A stretch of 64,000 nucleotides of DNA from Tuctoria greenei (GCA_036927565.1 JAYESD010000001.1:35129146-35193145), one strand, 5' to 3'. Shown: positions 34,530 to 45,482, numbered from the stretch's first letter. The notes: generated by a model not told the origin, from the letters alone. Translations and numbers: made by a program.

Positions 34530-35385
34530 TGTCGGTGTTTTGGAATCGGTAGATCTCCTGACACTACTAAAGTGTTAGAGTAGTTTGATGTTCGGTGTGG
34601 GCGCGCGGAGATTCAAGAAGGTAAATTGTAAATGGCGCAGGAGACACAAGAGTTTACGTGGTTCGGGCCTCCTGAGCGTAATACCCTACTCCACGGGGTG
34701 TGTTGATGTTGTATTGGATGTAGCGCGTGTGTCAGTGTGTCTGAACATCTATGGAGCGTGTATCGAGCGTGTAAACGTCGTCGTCCTGTCCTTTTATAGT
34801 ACAAGGGCAGGCCGTTACAAATTAGCCTGGCCCGACATGTGGCCCCGGCGGTTATTAGTGTTGATACTTGTTCAACACGTTTAATTACCCTTAATGACCG
34901 TATAATGGTCTTTGACAGCACCGTTACTGGTAATTAAGGTCGTCTGATTATGTGTCATGAATATGGTATTAATGACACTTAATCGGGTCTTGAAGTCCTT
35001 GATTCCCCTTGGAAGATCCGGAGCCGTTGCGGGGTCTTCCGGAGGTTAGAGGGTGAAGATGCGACGGTTGGACACGTGGCAGCACAGGAGCACGCTGTGG
35101 AGAACAGATAGTTCTGGTGTTAACCAACACGTGTCAGCACAGGAGCTTCCCTCGGTCTGGGGTTAGGTCCGAGAGTGCCACTTCGGTACATAGTCCGGAG
35201 CTTCCTCCCTTGCGGGCGGTAGCTCCGGTGATAGTACACGTGGCGACCCTGGGGCTAACCATGTTGGAGAAGCGGGTCCGGACATGTCTGACATGTGGTC
35301 CTCCGAAGGTCTTCAAATCAAGTGGGAGACTTTCTCTTGCTATCTTTGCAATCCCAAGGGGTATATGGTACCCAGGGTACCGACA
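34530..35385 (-). repeat. 5' LTR of element B
   Basis: 856 bp, paired with 22405-23262. TATA box CCTTTTATA at 34790-34798 (minus). CACGTG boxes lie at 35073, 35128 and 35237. Flanked on the right by the GAGGA duplication (35386-35390). Confidence 0.95.
34790..34798 (-). promoter_or_regulatory. TATA box of element B 5' LTR
   Basis: TATAAAAGG on the minus strand, identical to that of element A, about 260 bp from the 3' end of the LTR. Confidence 0.7.
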
Positions 35386-35390
35386 GAGGA
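35386..35390. repeat. target-site duplication GAGGA, right of element B
   Basis: Perfect match to 22400-22404. Confidence 0.95.
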
Positions 35391-35885
35391 AAAGATTGAA
35401 TCCGAGTCAGACAGACCGGACAAGTCTGCAAGGGGCCAGACTAGTCCGTTGGAAGTGAGAGAGTTGAAGGGATAAGTCTGGTATCGAGCCGGACAAGTCT
35501 GTTCACAGGCAAAACGAAGTTCCAGAAAGTTAAACGGTCAAGTCCGGTGCTAGGCCGGACAAGTCCGGGATATGACTTAGGAAAACATCAGAAACATTTT
35601 CGGACTAGTTCGTAGCGTTAACGGAAAGGTCCAGAAAGAGAACAGAGAGCAAAACTGGACTAGTTTGGGGTCCATACCAGACAAGTCCGCGCCACTCGAG
35701 GAGAACAACAGAGAGTTAGACGGACTAGTCCGGTGTCCAAATCCGGACAAGTTCACACTACAACATGTTTTTATTTGCTTGCATGATTATAATTCATTCT
35801 AAACTTATTATTTTTTGTGTTGCTTAATGTTAGACATGTATAAGAATGTATGCAATGCATGATGGATGAAAATGAGGGTGTTACA
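35391..35885 (-). repeat. chromovirus LTR (left copy), part 2
   Basis: Continues the LTR split by element B and ends GGGTGTTACA. It aligns with 38345-38838. It contains many alternating GGACTAGTCC and GGACAAGTCC half-palindromes. Confidence 0.9.
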
Positions 35886-35995
35886 AACAGCACACCAAAC
35901 AACCCACAACGTTTCCTGAGTGTTTCTATATGCTTTAAAATGTCTATTCTATCAAGGTTGCATCCTATGCTCAACCTGCGGCTCTGATACCAATT
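35886..35995 (-). other. internal remnant between two chromovirus LTRs, with PBS
   Basis: 110 bp. The minus strand next to the right LTR reads TGGTATCAGAGC (35981-35992), the initiator-Met tRNA PBS, three bases from the LTR. The PPT that should flank the left LTR is missing, so the interior of this element is almost wholly deleted. Confidence 0.8.
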
Positions 35996-38838
35996 TGTGA
36001 CACCCGGATCCGAAATTGAACCAAGTGCGATGCATATGTTTGTCCAGGATGTTCAACACACATACACGATTGCATCACAAATGATATAAAAATAAATATC
36101 ACAACACAAATTAATTAAGTACTTTTGTTACAATATTCAGAAAATCCTCAAATTACATCTCTAATGATCATTATTAATAAATCTGAGACGAATGCAGTGG
36201 AAAACTAAGAAAACAGGATAGCGTGGCTCCAAGCAACACCACAAGCAAGTCAACAGTAGCACACAACCTAGTACTCCGCTTTATCCTCAGGATACTCCCA
36301 AACATCACCTAAAACTATTGGTGGGGGAATTGCAAGGGTGAGTACATGTCGTACTCAGCAAGTGTGGGAAAAGTATGACATGTAGCTTAAACAAGGAATT
36401 GATCATAAATAATGGGTATTTGAATAAAAGTACATTCCAAACAGATGAAAATGCAATACTATGATCATTAAGTGTGGTCCTTCCCAAATACCAAATAACA
36501 TCAATTTAAACTTAAATAACCAATACCGACAATAATGAACCATATTCAACTCATAACTGCTCATTTGTCTCAATTTCATCCATATCCATATCCATTTACC
36601 ACAATCCATACCATAACCAATACCAAACCATAACCATATCCATCTCAAATCCAAAGTTTCCTGTAATCATGGAAGTTGTCCAGGTGCTCGTAACCGGGAG
36701 CACGACTATCATGATAATTTTTAACACACTCTGGAGAGGTTGTACCACTTTACCCACAAGTTTTTGATTTTGTCACCCGTCGGCTAGTAAAGAAACCTCC
36801 CTTATGCCAATTACACTTCCTTAGGTGTATGGCCAAAAGATCACAAAATAGCCTTTACAAAGGGACACCAGCATATTCAGACCCACTGAGGTTTCACCGG
36901 TGGTGATGCCTCCAACTGAGCACATCCAACCAATGGCCCCATCTTGTGCCGTTCGGATCCCAAGGCAGTCTCGCCACTATTGAAAACCAAATCGACTCTC
37001 ATTCCCCGCCCCTTCAAATGATCCAAACAATGTTGGAAATACACCTAATTAATCAACTATGCCACACCCATACTTGGCCTTGTGGTGCACTGTAGTCCTG
37101 GCTTATTGTCGCATTAATCGGTCCTTAGATCTAAAGCAAGCAAACCACCATATCATCCAACCCAATTCATAAACCAGGCTTGCTTAGATCTCCTAAGTCC
37201 TGTGTTACCAATTAATCGTGTTCATCAATTCACATTATTCATAAGTTCATTAATTCGTATTGTAGCCATTTGATTATTTTCCTATCCCAATTAATTAGAG
37301 CAAAGCAAAAAGGTAAAAAGCCCTTCCTGGCTCTCTACAATGTATTCCAAGTGACAAGGATGGTCAAACAAGTCTAGTAAACACCTATTTTGGGTTTCCC
37401 ATCGATTTGACACAAGCATGCAGTTTTTCAAACGAAACATCTAAAAACTGGATCAAAATGTTCAAGGACGCTTGCCTTGCTCCTGAGATTGGTTTGGGTC
37501 AAAAGCTTCAAAGTTCTGGTGTTGGAGGTCCTCGACAACACCCTCTATAGCAAAACCTTCTATTCCAAGCGACAAACATGCAAAACAAACGATACAATCA
37601 AATAATGCTCATATAGTACTCAATATGCCATGATATGCATGATTAATGCAATTGTGGGGTAAAACATGTTAATGAGTTTCTTTTAATGTTTAGTAACTAG
37701 TTACAAAGCTTTCTAACAAATTTGAACAGGGTTGGAATTGATTCGAGTCAGTTTGGATCTAATTCAGAAATGTTCAGATTTAGGCACTGGGCTAGTCCGC
37801 TGTTAGGGACCGGACTAGTCCGTTGTTAGGGACCGGACTAGTCCACACTGGACAGAACTGTATTATAGGATTTTTCTGATCTACAAGAATTGGGGTCAAA
37901 TCGACGTAGAACCTTGGATGTAGAGGGTGTACTACGTGTTTAGAGATCCAAAGATCAAGGTTTTGGACGAGAGACTTGAATCTTGGCGATTAGGGCTTGG
38001 TGGTGGAGAGTAGATGAAGATTTTGGATGAAGAATGCCAATTTGTCGAAAAGTCGATGGAGATCAATCTTGATTGGTCCTTCTTTGAGTTTCCTCCTCCT
38101 CGCTGTTGGATCCTCTCTAGATGGCGGCTCCCACGAATTAGGGTTGAGGGTTTCCCAATTGTGGCAAAGAGATGAAAATAGTGTGGTGGGGTGTTTATAT
38201 AGGAGTGGAGAGGTAGGGTTTGATGGAATTCAAGTTTAAGGTGGGTGGAGGCCATGTAGGGGTCCCACATGGGCTCCACAGGGGTTGGACACGATGTTCT
38301 TTGGCCCAATTAAGGTAAATACCCAATAACAAGTCGTGGAGGAAAAGATTGAATCCGAGTCGGGCAGACCGGACAACTTCGCTAGGGGCCGGACTAGTCC
38401 GTTGGAAGTCAGAGAGTTGAACAGATAAGTCTGGTATTGAGCCAGACAAGTCTGTTCGCGGGCAAAACAAAGGTCCAGAGAGTTAAACGGACAAGTCCGT
38501 TGCTAGGTCGGACAAGTCCGGGGTATGACTTAGGAAAACATCAAAAAGATTTCCGGACTAGTCCGTAGCGTTAACGGGAAAGTCCGAAAAGAAAATAGAG
38601 AGAAAAACTGGACTAGTCTGTGGTCCATACCGGACAAGTCCGCCCTACTCAGGGAGAGCAATAGAGAGTTAGACGGACTAGTCCGGGGTCCAAATTCGGG
38701 CAAGTCTGCACTACAACAGGTTTTTATTTGCTTGCATGATTATAATTCATTCTAAACTTATTCTTTTTTGTGTTGCTCAATGTTAAACATGTATAAGAAT
38801 GTATGCAATGAATAATGGATGAAAATGAGGGTGTTACA
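35996..38838 (-). repeat. full-length chromovirus LTR (copy 1)
   Basis: 2,843 bp from TGTGACACCC to GGGTGTTACA. It has a PBS on its left and a PPT on its right, so it serves as 5' LTR of a deleted element to the left and 3' LTR of the pol fragment to the right. The minus-strand TATA box TATATAAA lies at 38194-38201. It also shows the empty GAGGA site for B (about 38340). No gene inside. Confidence 0.9.
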
Positions 38839-40866
38839 AACCTACCCCCCTTAAAATGAATCTCGCCCTCGAGATTTGATGCGAAAGGAAAGAGATAGGG
38901 AAATTCCTTCTTGAGATCATCTTCTAGCTCCCAAGTTGCTTGATTCTGTATGATGTTTCCATTGATCTTTGCACCTCGAATCACCTTGTTCCTTGTGACT
39001 CACTCCTTTATTTCAAAAATTTTGACCGGTTGCTCGGCATAAGTCAAATCTGCCACTAATTTTAATTCCTCCACTTGCACTTGTTCTTCCGATACCCTTA
39101 AGCATTTTTTGAGCTGTGAAACGTGAAACACATCGTGAACATCAAAAAGATGTGCTGGCATCTCCAACTTATATGCCACTTCTCCACGTTTGGCCAAAAT
39201 CTTAAATGGCCCAATATAGTGAGGTGCCAACTTGCCTCTCACATTAAACCGCTTATGACCTCGCATAGGTGATACCTTGAGATACACGAAGTCTCCCACT
39301 TCAAAGGCTAAGTTTCTTCGCCTATTATCCACATAGCCCTTTTGTCTTTATTGAGCATACCTCAAATTCTTGCGGATCGTCTGAACTTGCTTTTCAGCTT
39401 CTTGTAACACATTAGGACCAAAAACTTGGGTTCCTCCTATTTCATTCCAAAACAAGGGTGTCCAACACTTCCTTCCATAAAATGCTTCATATGGTGATAT
39501 CTTTAAATTGGCTTTGTAGTTGTTATTGTAATAAAATTCAGCATATGGCAGGCTCTTGTCCCGGCTTCCTCCATACTTTAGCGTGCAAGCTCTTAGCATA
39601 TCTTCCAATATCTGATTTGTCCTCTCGGTCTGTCCATTGGTTTGAGGGTGATATGCTAAACTGAAATTTAACCTTGTACCCATAGCTTCATGCAATTTCT
39701 GCCAGAACCTAGAGGTGAATTGAGAACCTCGGTCCGACAGTATTTTCTTGGGTACTCCGTCTTTGCATGCAATTTTCTCCATGTACGACTCGGCTAACTG
39801 TGCAGAAGTATACTTAGTCTTGACTGGAATGAAATGAGCCGATTTGGTCAACTGATCCACAATAACCCATATTGAGTCATAACCGGACTGGGTTCGAGGT
39901 AATCCAACAATGAAGTCTATACCGATCTCTTCACACTTCTATTTTGGAATCTTTAATGGCTGCAATAATCTAGCTGGCCTTTGATGTTTCGCTTTGACCC
40001 GTTGGCATACATCACATAGTGTAACGTACTCTACTATGTCCTTTTTCATGTTGGCCCACCAATAATATGTCTTCAAGTCCTTGTACAGCCGGTATGTATT
40101 GAGTAAGGTTAATCATGTGCCTCCTTCAATATTGTCTCACAAAGATGCTTCACATTAGGCACAACAATCCTCTTTCCAAGCCATAAAGTACCATGTTCGT
40201 CCTCATCAAATCTGAGTTCTCTCTCCTCTTGGGTCCTTTCCTTGATTTCTTGAATTTCCTCATCCTTGCTCTGACCTTCTCAAATTTCTTGCTCCAAGGT
40301 CAGATTTAACTCCATTATCCCCATCTCATTCACAAATCCAAGGTTCAACCGTTCAAACTCCTTGCATAGCTTGGACGGCAATTCCCGAACTGTGAGTTGG
40401 TGGCTTACTCCGTTTCGACTCATGGCATCAGCCACTACATTAGCCTTCCCTGGATGGTAGTTGATTCCCACGTCATAATCCTTGATGAGCTACAACCATC
40501 TTCATCACCTCAAATTCTGATCCGTTTGCGTGAATATGTACTTGAGACTCTTGTGGTCCGTGTAAATCTCACACCTATGCTCAAGAATGTTATGTCTCCA
40601 AATCTTCAAAGCATGCACTACGGCTGCAAGTTCCAGATCATGTTTAGAATAATTCTGCTCATGTTTCTTCAATTGTATTGATGCATAGGCTACCGGTTTA
40701 CCTTCTTGCATAAGCACACATACAAGTCCCTGTCTTGATGCATCACAATAAATGTCAAAACCTTTACATACATCTGGCAATACCAACACAAGTGTCGTTG
40801 TTAACCTCTTATTTAGCTCCTCAAAACTGTCTTGACAAGCTTGAGTCCATTGGAAAGCCTTTTCTG
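38724..40866 (-). pseudogene. pol: chromovirus pol 3' half: RNase H, integrase, chromodomain (copy 1)
   Basis: From right to left: RNase H (40891-40505; YCDAS, HDLELAAV, YTDHKSLKY) with its last Asp in VVADAMSR (about 40430). Then the integrase zinc region (LCDVCQRVKAKH, about 40030), core (DFIVGLP, SDRGSQF, NGQTERTNQ; 39860-39348), and C-terminal SH3-like part with YIGPFKIL (39332-39000). A chromodomain-like segment follows (QATWELEDDLKKEFP, about 38940). In-frame stops lie at about 39948 (Trp to TAG), 39348 (TAA) and 39000 (TGA). The last frame runs through the PPT into the LTR and ends at 38724. The chromodomain marks a chromovirus, probably Tekay/Del-like. RT, protease and gag are cut off by the copia insertion. 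Confidence 0.88.
38841..38856 (-). other. polypurine tract of the chromovirus
   Basis: Minus strand TTTTAAGGGGGGTAGG directly upstream of the 3' LTR; repeated at 49904-49919. Confidence 0.8.
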
Positions 40867-41936
40867 TGAGACCTATTTGTGCTAAATACATTGGCTTTGA
40901 CGATAAAAGTTTTGAATACTACCAGAACATTTTTTTAACAAGGTCTGACTCTAGGTCTGAGCTCCTGCAAGGTCTGACTAGCTTTGGTTAGCTCCGACAC
41001 TAGGTTTGACTAGCTCTGGTAAGCTCTGGTGCAAGGTTCGACTAGCTTTGGCTAGCTCCGGTGCTAGGTCCAACTAGCTTTGGTTAGCTCCGGCACAAGG
41101 ACTGACTAGCTTTGGTAAGCTCCAGCCAAAGTCCGACTAGCTTTGGTAAGCTCCGGTGCGAGGTCCTGCTAGCTTTGGTAAACTCCGGCTCAATGTCCGG
41201 TTAGCTTTAGCAAGGTCCGGTGCTATATTGCAGTGTTCTACTTTTACGTTGCAATGATCCGAACTTGCTTTATATCTATGGAAAGTTTGCTTAGTATTCT
41301 TTTACTATGTTTTTGGTGTTTTTTAGTGGTTGTGGTTGATATCTTTTTGCTAAGGTTTGCAACATGCTTATGTGAGGTGCTCACGTAAGGTGTTGTGGTT
41401 TCGGAACTAACGAGAGTCAAGTCGAGGACTTGTGCTTGGAAGTATCGGCTGTTTATTCATGTGCAGGTGTTGCTTGAGTTCAAGACATGACTGGTGACAG
41501 GATCCATTGAACTAGTATTATGGAGAAGATGAGGTTCAACAACCAAGTTCAGGAGGAATTGTGGTTGATTTGATCGGGAGGTCGCGCAACATGTTTGAAT
41601 CAAGAACAATGCATATGAAGGTATTATGGACGTTGTTGGAAGATGTTTGCACATGTGCAAGGAGTGCTTGGATGTGGCTGCATGGTTCCAAGGTGTGATG
41701 AAGAGATGTGGGCATAAAGAATTGGTCGGAAAGGTCCAACCGACTAGGTTATCGACTCAGGTTGCGGTTGAGTCTGGTTTGACTCAAATATGGAAAGATT
41801 TGAGTTGGTTACGATAGTATTTTTGTGTGGGTAACGAAGTTGAATTGTTTTAGGAATGTGGTAATACGTTTTTGAGGTGTTTGGAAGTCTTAAGATTGCT
41901 TCTATTTGCGTATTGAAGATTCTTGAGCAGTTATGA
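40867..41936 (+). repeat. copia LTR, 5' 1.07 kb only (copy 1, cut by duplication junction)
   Basis: Starts TGAGACC inside the chromovirus RNase H and matches 51940-53009. It stops at the tandem-duplication junction (41935/41936), before the TATA box and the LTR end. Confidence 0.9.
40970..41224 (+). repeat. minisatellite of about 32 bp in copia LTR (copy 1)
   Basis: About eight degenerate units of the form AGGTCCGACTAGCTTTGGTAAGCTCCGGTGCT. Same array at 52043-52297 and, inverted, at about 60880-61140. Confidence 0.85.
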
Positions 41937-43136
41937 GGGGTCTGGGTCTTCTGAAGTGACTTCTTGTGGATTCGAGTCTAGGAGTTGGGACCCAGACTCG
42001 CTTTCAGGTACCTCCGGACCCTCCCGAAGGGGTCTGGATTCCTGAGTATGAGGTAGCTCTGGTCTCTCTGCTACCAGAACCATACTGATGACTTCGTCAG
42101 TTGCTGAAATGTAAAGCAACAAAGGCTCACCAGCGTTCGGAGCTACCAGAATTGGTAGGGTGGTGAGGAACTGTTTCAGCTCCTGGAATGCCTTCTCTGC
42201 TTCTTCAGACCATTGGAATGGTCCGGACTTCCTCAATAACTTGAAGAAGGGGAGTGCCCGTTCCGCCAGTCTTGAAATGAACCGGCTGAGGGCTGCTAGA
42301 CATCCAGTTAACTTTTGGACGTCTTTGATGCGGGTTGGTGGCCACATGTATTCAATGGCCTTGATCTTCGCCGGATTAGCTTCTATGCCCCGGTGACTTA
42401 CCAGGAAACCGAGAAGTTTTCCGGAGCTAACCCCGAAGACACACTTGTCTGGGTTTAGCTTTGTGCGGGTGGCCCGCAGCTTGTCGAAGACAGCCTGCAA
42501 GGTGTCAAGGAGTGACTCCTTGTTCCTGACCTTGACCACGATGTCATCGACGTACACTTCCACTATGTCTCTAATGAGTTCTTCAAAGGTTTTGTACATA
42601 GCTCGTACAAAAGTTGAAGCTGCATTCTTGAGACCAAATGGCATGGCTGTATAACAGTACAATCCATCTACTGTAATGAATGAGGTATGCTCTTCATCTT
42701 CCCTAGACATCCTGATTTGATGGTACCCAGAATATGCGTCTAGGAAACACAGTAATTCACACCCGGAGGTGGAATCCACTATCTGATCTATTCTAGGTAG
42801 TGGGAATGGATCTTTTGGACATGCCTTATTTAGTGTGGTGTAGTCGATGCACATCCGAATATTCCCGCCGGCCTTGGGCACAACGACTGGGTTTGCCAGC
42901 CATTTTGGATGGAAGACTTCTCGGATGAATCCAGCTTCGAGCAACTTCTTCACTTCTTGTCGGATGAAGTTCTGTCGCTCTATGGATTGCTTCCGAGGCT
43001 TCTGATGCACGGGCCAGGCGTCGGGGTAGATCTTCAGATTGTGCTCAATCACTTCCCTGGGGATCCCAGGCATTTGTGACGGTTGCCAGGCAAACACGTC
43101 AACGTTAGCCCGGAGGAAAGTGATGAGTGTGAGTTC
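41935..43136 (-). pseudogene. pol: 5' part of element B pol (RT), copy 2, truncated at the junction
   Basis: Same RT as 30872-32073, with FLDAY and YVDD. Here the frame is open from the gag-pro TAG through RT, because the Trp codon lost in copy 1 (31951) is intact (PDAWPVHQ). It stops 3' at a TAA created by the junction (41931-41933). Plant-type RNase H and integrase are absent. Confidence 0.9.
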
Positions 43137-45482
43137 CTATTTGTCGTTCAATCCCCTTGATATGTGGGTGGTCTGAGCGGCATAGGAACCAATTTGGACG
43201 ACTTTGACGGGAATGTAGGTGTCGCCGCTTGGCTGCACACGAGGTGCAGAAGTCGAGCCTCGTTGACGAATGCTCGCGGGTTTTGGAGCTTGCTCCTGCC
43301 TGGAGTCCTCCTCTTGCGCCGTGGTGAGTGCATGGAGTTCTTCTAGAGCAGTTACTCCGGCAGTACGATCTCCGCGGATCTGGAGAATGCCTACTGGTGT
43401 TGGCATCTTCAACACCAGATAACCATAATGAGCAGCTGCCATGAATTTGTACAGGGCAGGCCTACCCAAGATGGCATTGAAGGGTAAGTTGATCTGAGCG
43501 ACGTCAAAGACCAACTTCTCGGTGCGGTACTTCTCCCGTGTCCCGAAGGTAACGGGGAGAGTAATAGCTCCGAGTGGGGTAATGGCCCTCGGACCTACTC
43601 CGGAGAAAGGTCGTGAGGGGTGGAGATCCGAAGATCGGAGCTGAACCTTAGTAAAAGCTTCGAAGCTTATGAGGTTAAGCCCTGAACCTCCGTCTACCAT
43701 GACGTGGTGGAGCTGGATGTTATTGATGGTAGGAGATACCATCAAAGGTAACTGACCTGCTCCAACCATGCTCCGAGGGAAGTACGAAGCATCAAAAGTG
43801 ATGGCTGTGTACATCCACTTCCGATGAGGTTCTGGCCTGACTGTAGGAGCTACAGCAGCCATATCCCGACGCATAGTCTTGATGACGTGGCGGGAGGTGA
43901 TGTCCCATGATCCACCAAAAATGGTGTTCATGGTCTTCCGACGCTCGTTGTCAGAGACGTCAGAATCATCGTCGACGGAGGTGTAGACGGCCTTCAGGAC
44001 CTTTTTAGGATCCTGAAAACCTAACTCCTCTTCAGCCGGAGCTTCGTCGACTTTTTGTTTTCCTTCCCTTTGTCGGAAAGGAGATTCTTCCCGACGCTTG
44101 TTGTAGTGCTCGGCAAGATTTTGGACCTCCCAGCAGTCCTCCAAACTGTGGCTGCCCGTTTTGTGAATTGGGCACCACACCTTGGGCTTTCTACCGTCTT
44201 CAGAAGACGGTCGAGGTCGCTTTTCGGGGTGTGGCCCCCGGCCACCCGGAGCTGCAGCAGCTGCAACATTGGATATACCGGTCGACGGCTTCTTCTTGCC
44301 GTTGGTCTTTTTCTTCTTCTTGCCGTTCCCGGAGGTAGCGGCTTCTTCTTTGGAGGATTTCTTGTGACCCTCCAGAGTTGGTTTGGAGTGCATCTCATGG
44401 CCCTCCACAGCTCTGGCACATTTGTCAGCCAAGCTGAAGAGTTCCATGACCCTGGTGATCTCCTTGATCGCCAGTTTCTCTAGCATCTTCTTGTCCCGTA
44501 CACCCTGTCTGAATGCCACAATGACAGAGGTGCTAGAGATAGAAGGGATAGTGTTTCGTACCTGAGAGAACCTCTGGATGAATGATCGCAGGGATTCTCC
44601 CCCATTTTGCACGACTGCAAAAAGGTCCAGTTCAGTGCCTGGTCGGGTGTATGAACTCCCGAAGTTGGCGGTGAACTGCCAGCACAGCTCCTCCCAACTG
44701 TTGATAGCGTTGGGTGGAAGGCTCATAAACCAGGACCTAGCGGTCCCAGTTAAGGCCACTGGAAAATAATTGGCCATCACGGCCTCGTTTCCTCCAGCTG
44801 CCAAGATTGCAGTGGAGTAGATCTGAAGAAATTCGGCGGGACTGACAGTCTCGTCGAATTTTTCTGGCGGGTGAGGCCGGAACTTCTGTGGCCACTTGAC
44901 CATACGCAGATGTATGGCTAGGGCTGAACAGCCTCCTCCTACTCCTTCAGGAGTAGAAAGGTCCTGAGCTTCCCGTCTTTCACGAGCATGCTCAATATGG
45001 ACTCGGCCGTCTTGTTGGCGGTATCGGCGATCAAGCTCCGCCCGGAGGTCATGAGTTGAGAGCCTGGATACCGTGTGAGTGTGTCGTGCCCCGGAGGGCA
45101 ATGACGTCACTTGCTGTGATGCAGCACGTCTCCTGCTATTGGAAACATGCGGACCAAGTCTACCAGACAAAGTCCACCGCTGCGACGGGGCTCGTCCTGA
45201 AGGAGGAGGACCCTGGTTGCTGATGCGCTCGGCTGCTGCTGCAACCAAATGTTCCACATCGGCCCTCCACTGCTCCAGTGCATCCCGGGATGCATCCGAA
45301 GGTGGTGGGCGTTGGAGAAGAGCACGCGCTGCATGGAGCGCGTGTTCCGGGTTGTCATGATTTGCCGACGCAGTGATTGACGCCGGTGCTCCATCGCGTT
45401 GCCCAGCTTGATTTGCTGGTGGAGGCGGTGGTGGTGGGAGTGTGACTCCTGCTGGTGCTGAGGCTCCTGCTGGTGGCTGCAT
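43137..45482 (-). CDS. gag-pro: gag-protease polyprotein, copy 2 (781 aa, open)
   Basis: Same domains as the copy at 32074-34419, with about seven amino-acid differences (for example Arg to Trp near residue 103, Gly to Glu at 211, Asn to Lys near 389). The CHHC knuckle and the protease DGGSG are intact. It ends at the same AAA-TAG-GAA. It has its own 5' LTR (45593-46448) but no complete pol or 3' LTR, so it could at most supply Gag. Confidence 0.88.
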   Translation of the reverse strand: MQPPAGASAPAGVTLPPPPPPPANQAGQRDGAPASITASANHDNPEHALHAARALLQRPPPSDASRDALEQWRADVEHLVAAAAERISNQGPPPSGRAPSQRWTLSGRLGPHVSNSRRRAASQQVTSLPSGARHTHTVSRLSTHDLRAELDRRYRQQDGRVHIEHARERREAQDLSTPEGVGGGCSALAIHLRMVKWPQKFRPHPPEKFDETVSPAEFLQIYSTAILAAGGNEAVMANYFPVALTGTARSWFMSLPPNAINSWEELCWQFTANFGSSYTRPGTELDLFAVVQNGGESLRSFIQRFSQVRNTIPSISSTSVIVAFRQGVRDKKMLEKLAIKEITRVMELFSLADKCARAVEGHEMHSKPTLEGHKKSSKEEAATSGNGKKKKKTNGKKKPSTGISNVAAAAAPGGRGPHPEKRPRPSSEDGRKPKVWCPIHKTGSHSLEDCWEVQNLAEHYNKRREESPFRQREGKQKVDEAPAEEELGFQDPKKVLKAVYTSVDDDSDVSDNERRKTMNTIFGGSWDITSRHVIKTMRRDMAAVAPTVRPEPHRKWMYTAITFDASYFPRSMVGAGQLPLMVSPTINNIQLHHVMVDGGSGLNLISFEAFTKVQLRSSDLHPSRPFSGVGPRAITPLGAITLPVTFGTREKYRTEKLVFDVAQINLPFNAILGRPALYKFMAAAHYGYLVLKMPTPVGILQIRGDRTAGVTALEELHALTTAQEEDSRQEQAPKPASIRQRGSTSAPRVQPSGDTYIPVKVVQIGSYAAQTTHISRGLNDK

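Larger units (their letters stand above)
22405..35385 (-). mobile_element. Tat-type Ty3/gypsy element B (complete, ambisense)
   Basis: 12,981 bp from TGTCGG to ACCGACA, with a perfect 5-bp duplication GAGGA outside. Minus-strand order: 5' LTR (34530-35385), PBS, gag-protease, TAG, RT-RNase H-RNase H-integrase, spacer with hairpin array, accessory gene on the opposite strand, PPT, 3' LTR (22405-23262). The LTRs differ at 4 of the first 54 positions, so it is not a recent insertion. Pol and the accessory gene have stops, while gag-pro is open. Its 5' part is repeated in the tandem copy at 41935-46448. Confidence 0.95.
30872..41936. repeat. tandem segmental duplication, copy 1 (about 11.06 kb)
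   Basis: Repeated directly as 41935-53009 at an offset of 11,063 bp (11,073 after about 40,090). It covers part of B pol, B gag-pro and 5' LTR, the chromovirus LTR and pol part, and the first 1.07 kb of a copia LTR. The gag-pro proteins of the two copies differ at about seven of 781 residues. Confidence 0.95.

Noticed and set aside
35117..35458. 113-aa plus-strand frame
   Set aside because: It crosses the LTR end, the target duplication and chromovirus LTR sequence, so it is a chance frame.
40970..41224. Regular repeats resembling a CRISPR array
   Set aside because: Degenerate contiguous units without unique spacers, within a plant copia LTR.
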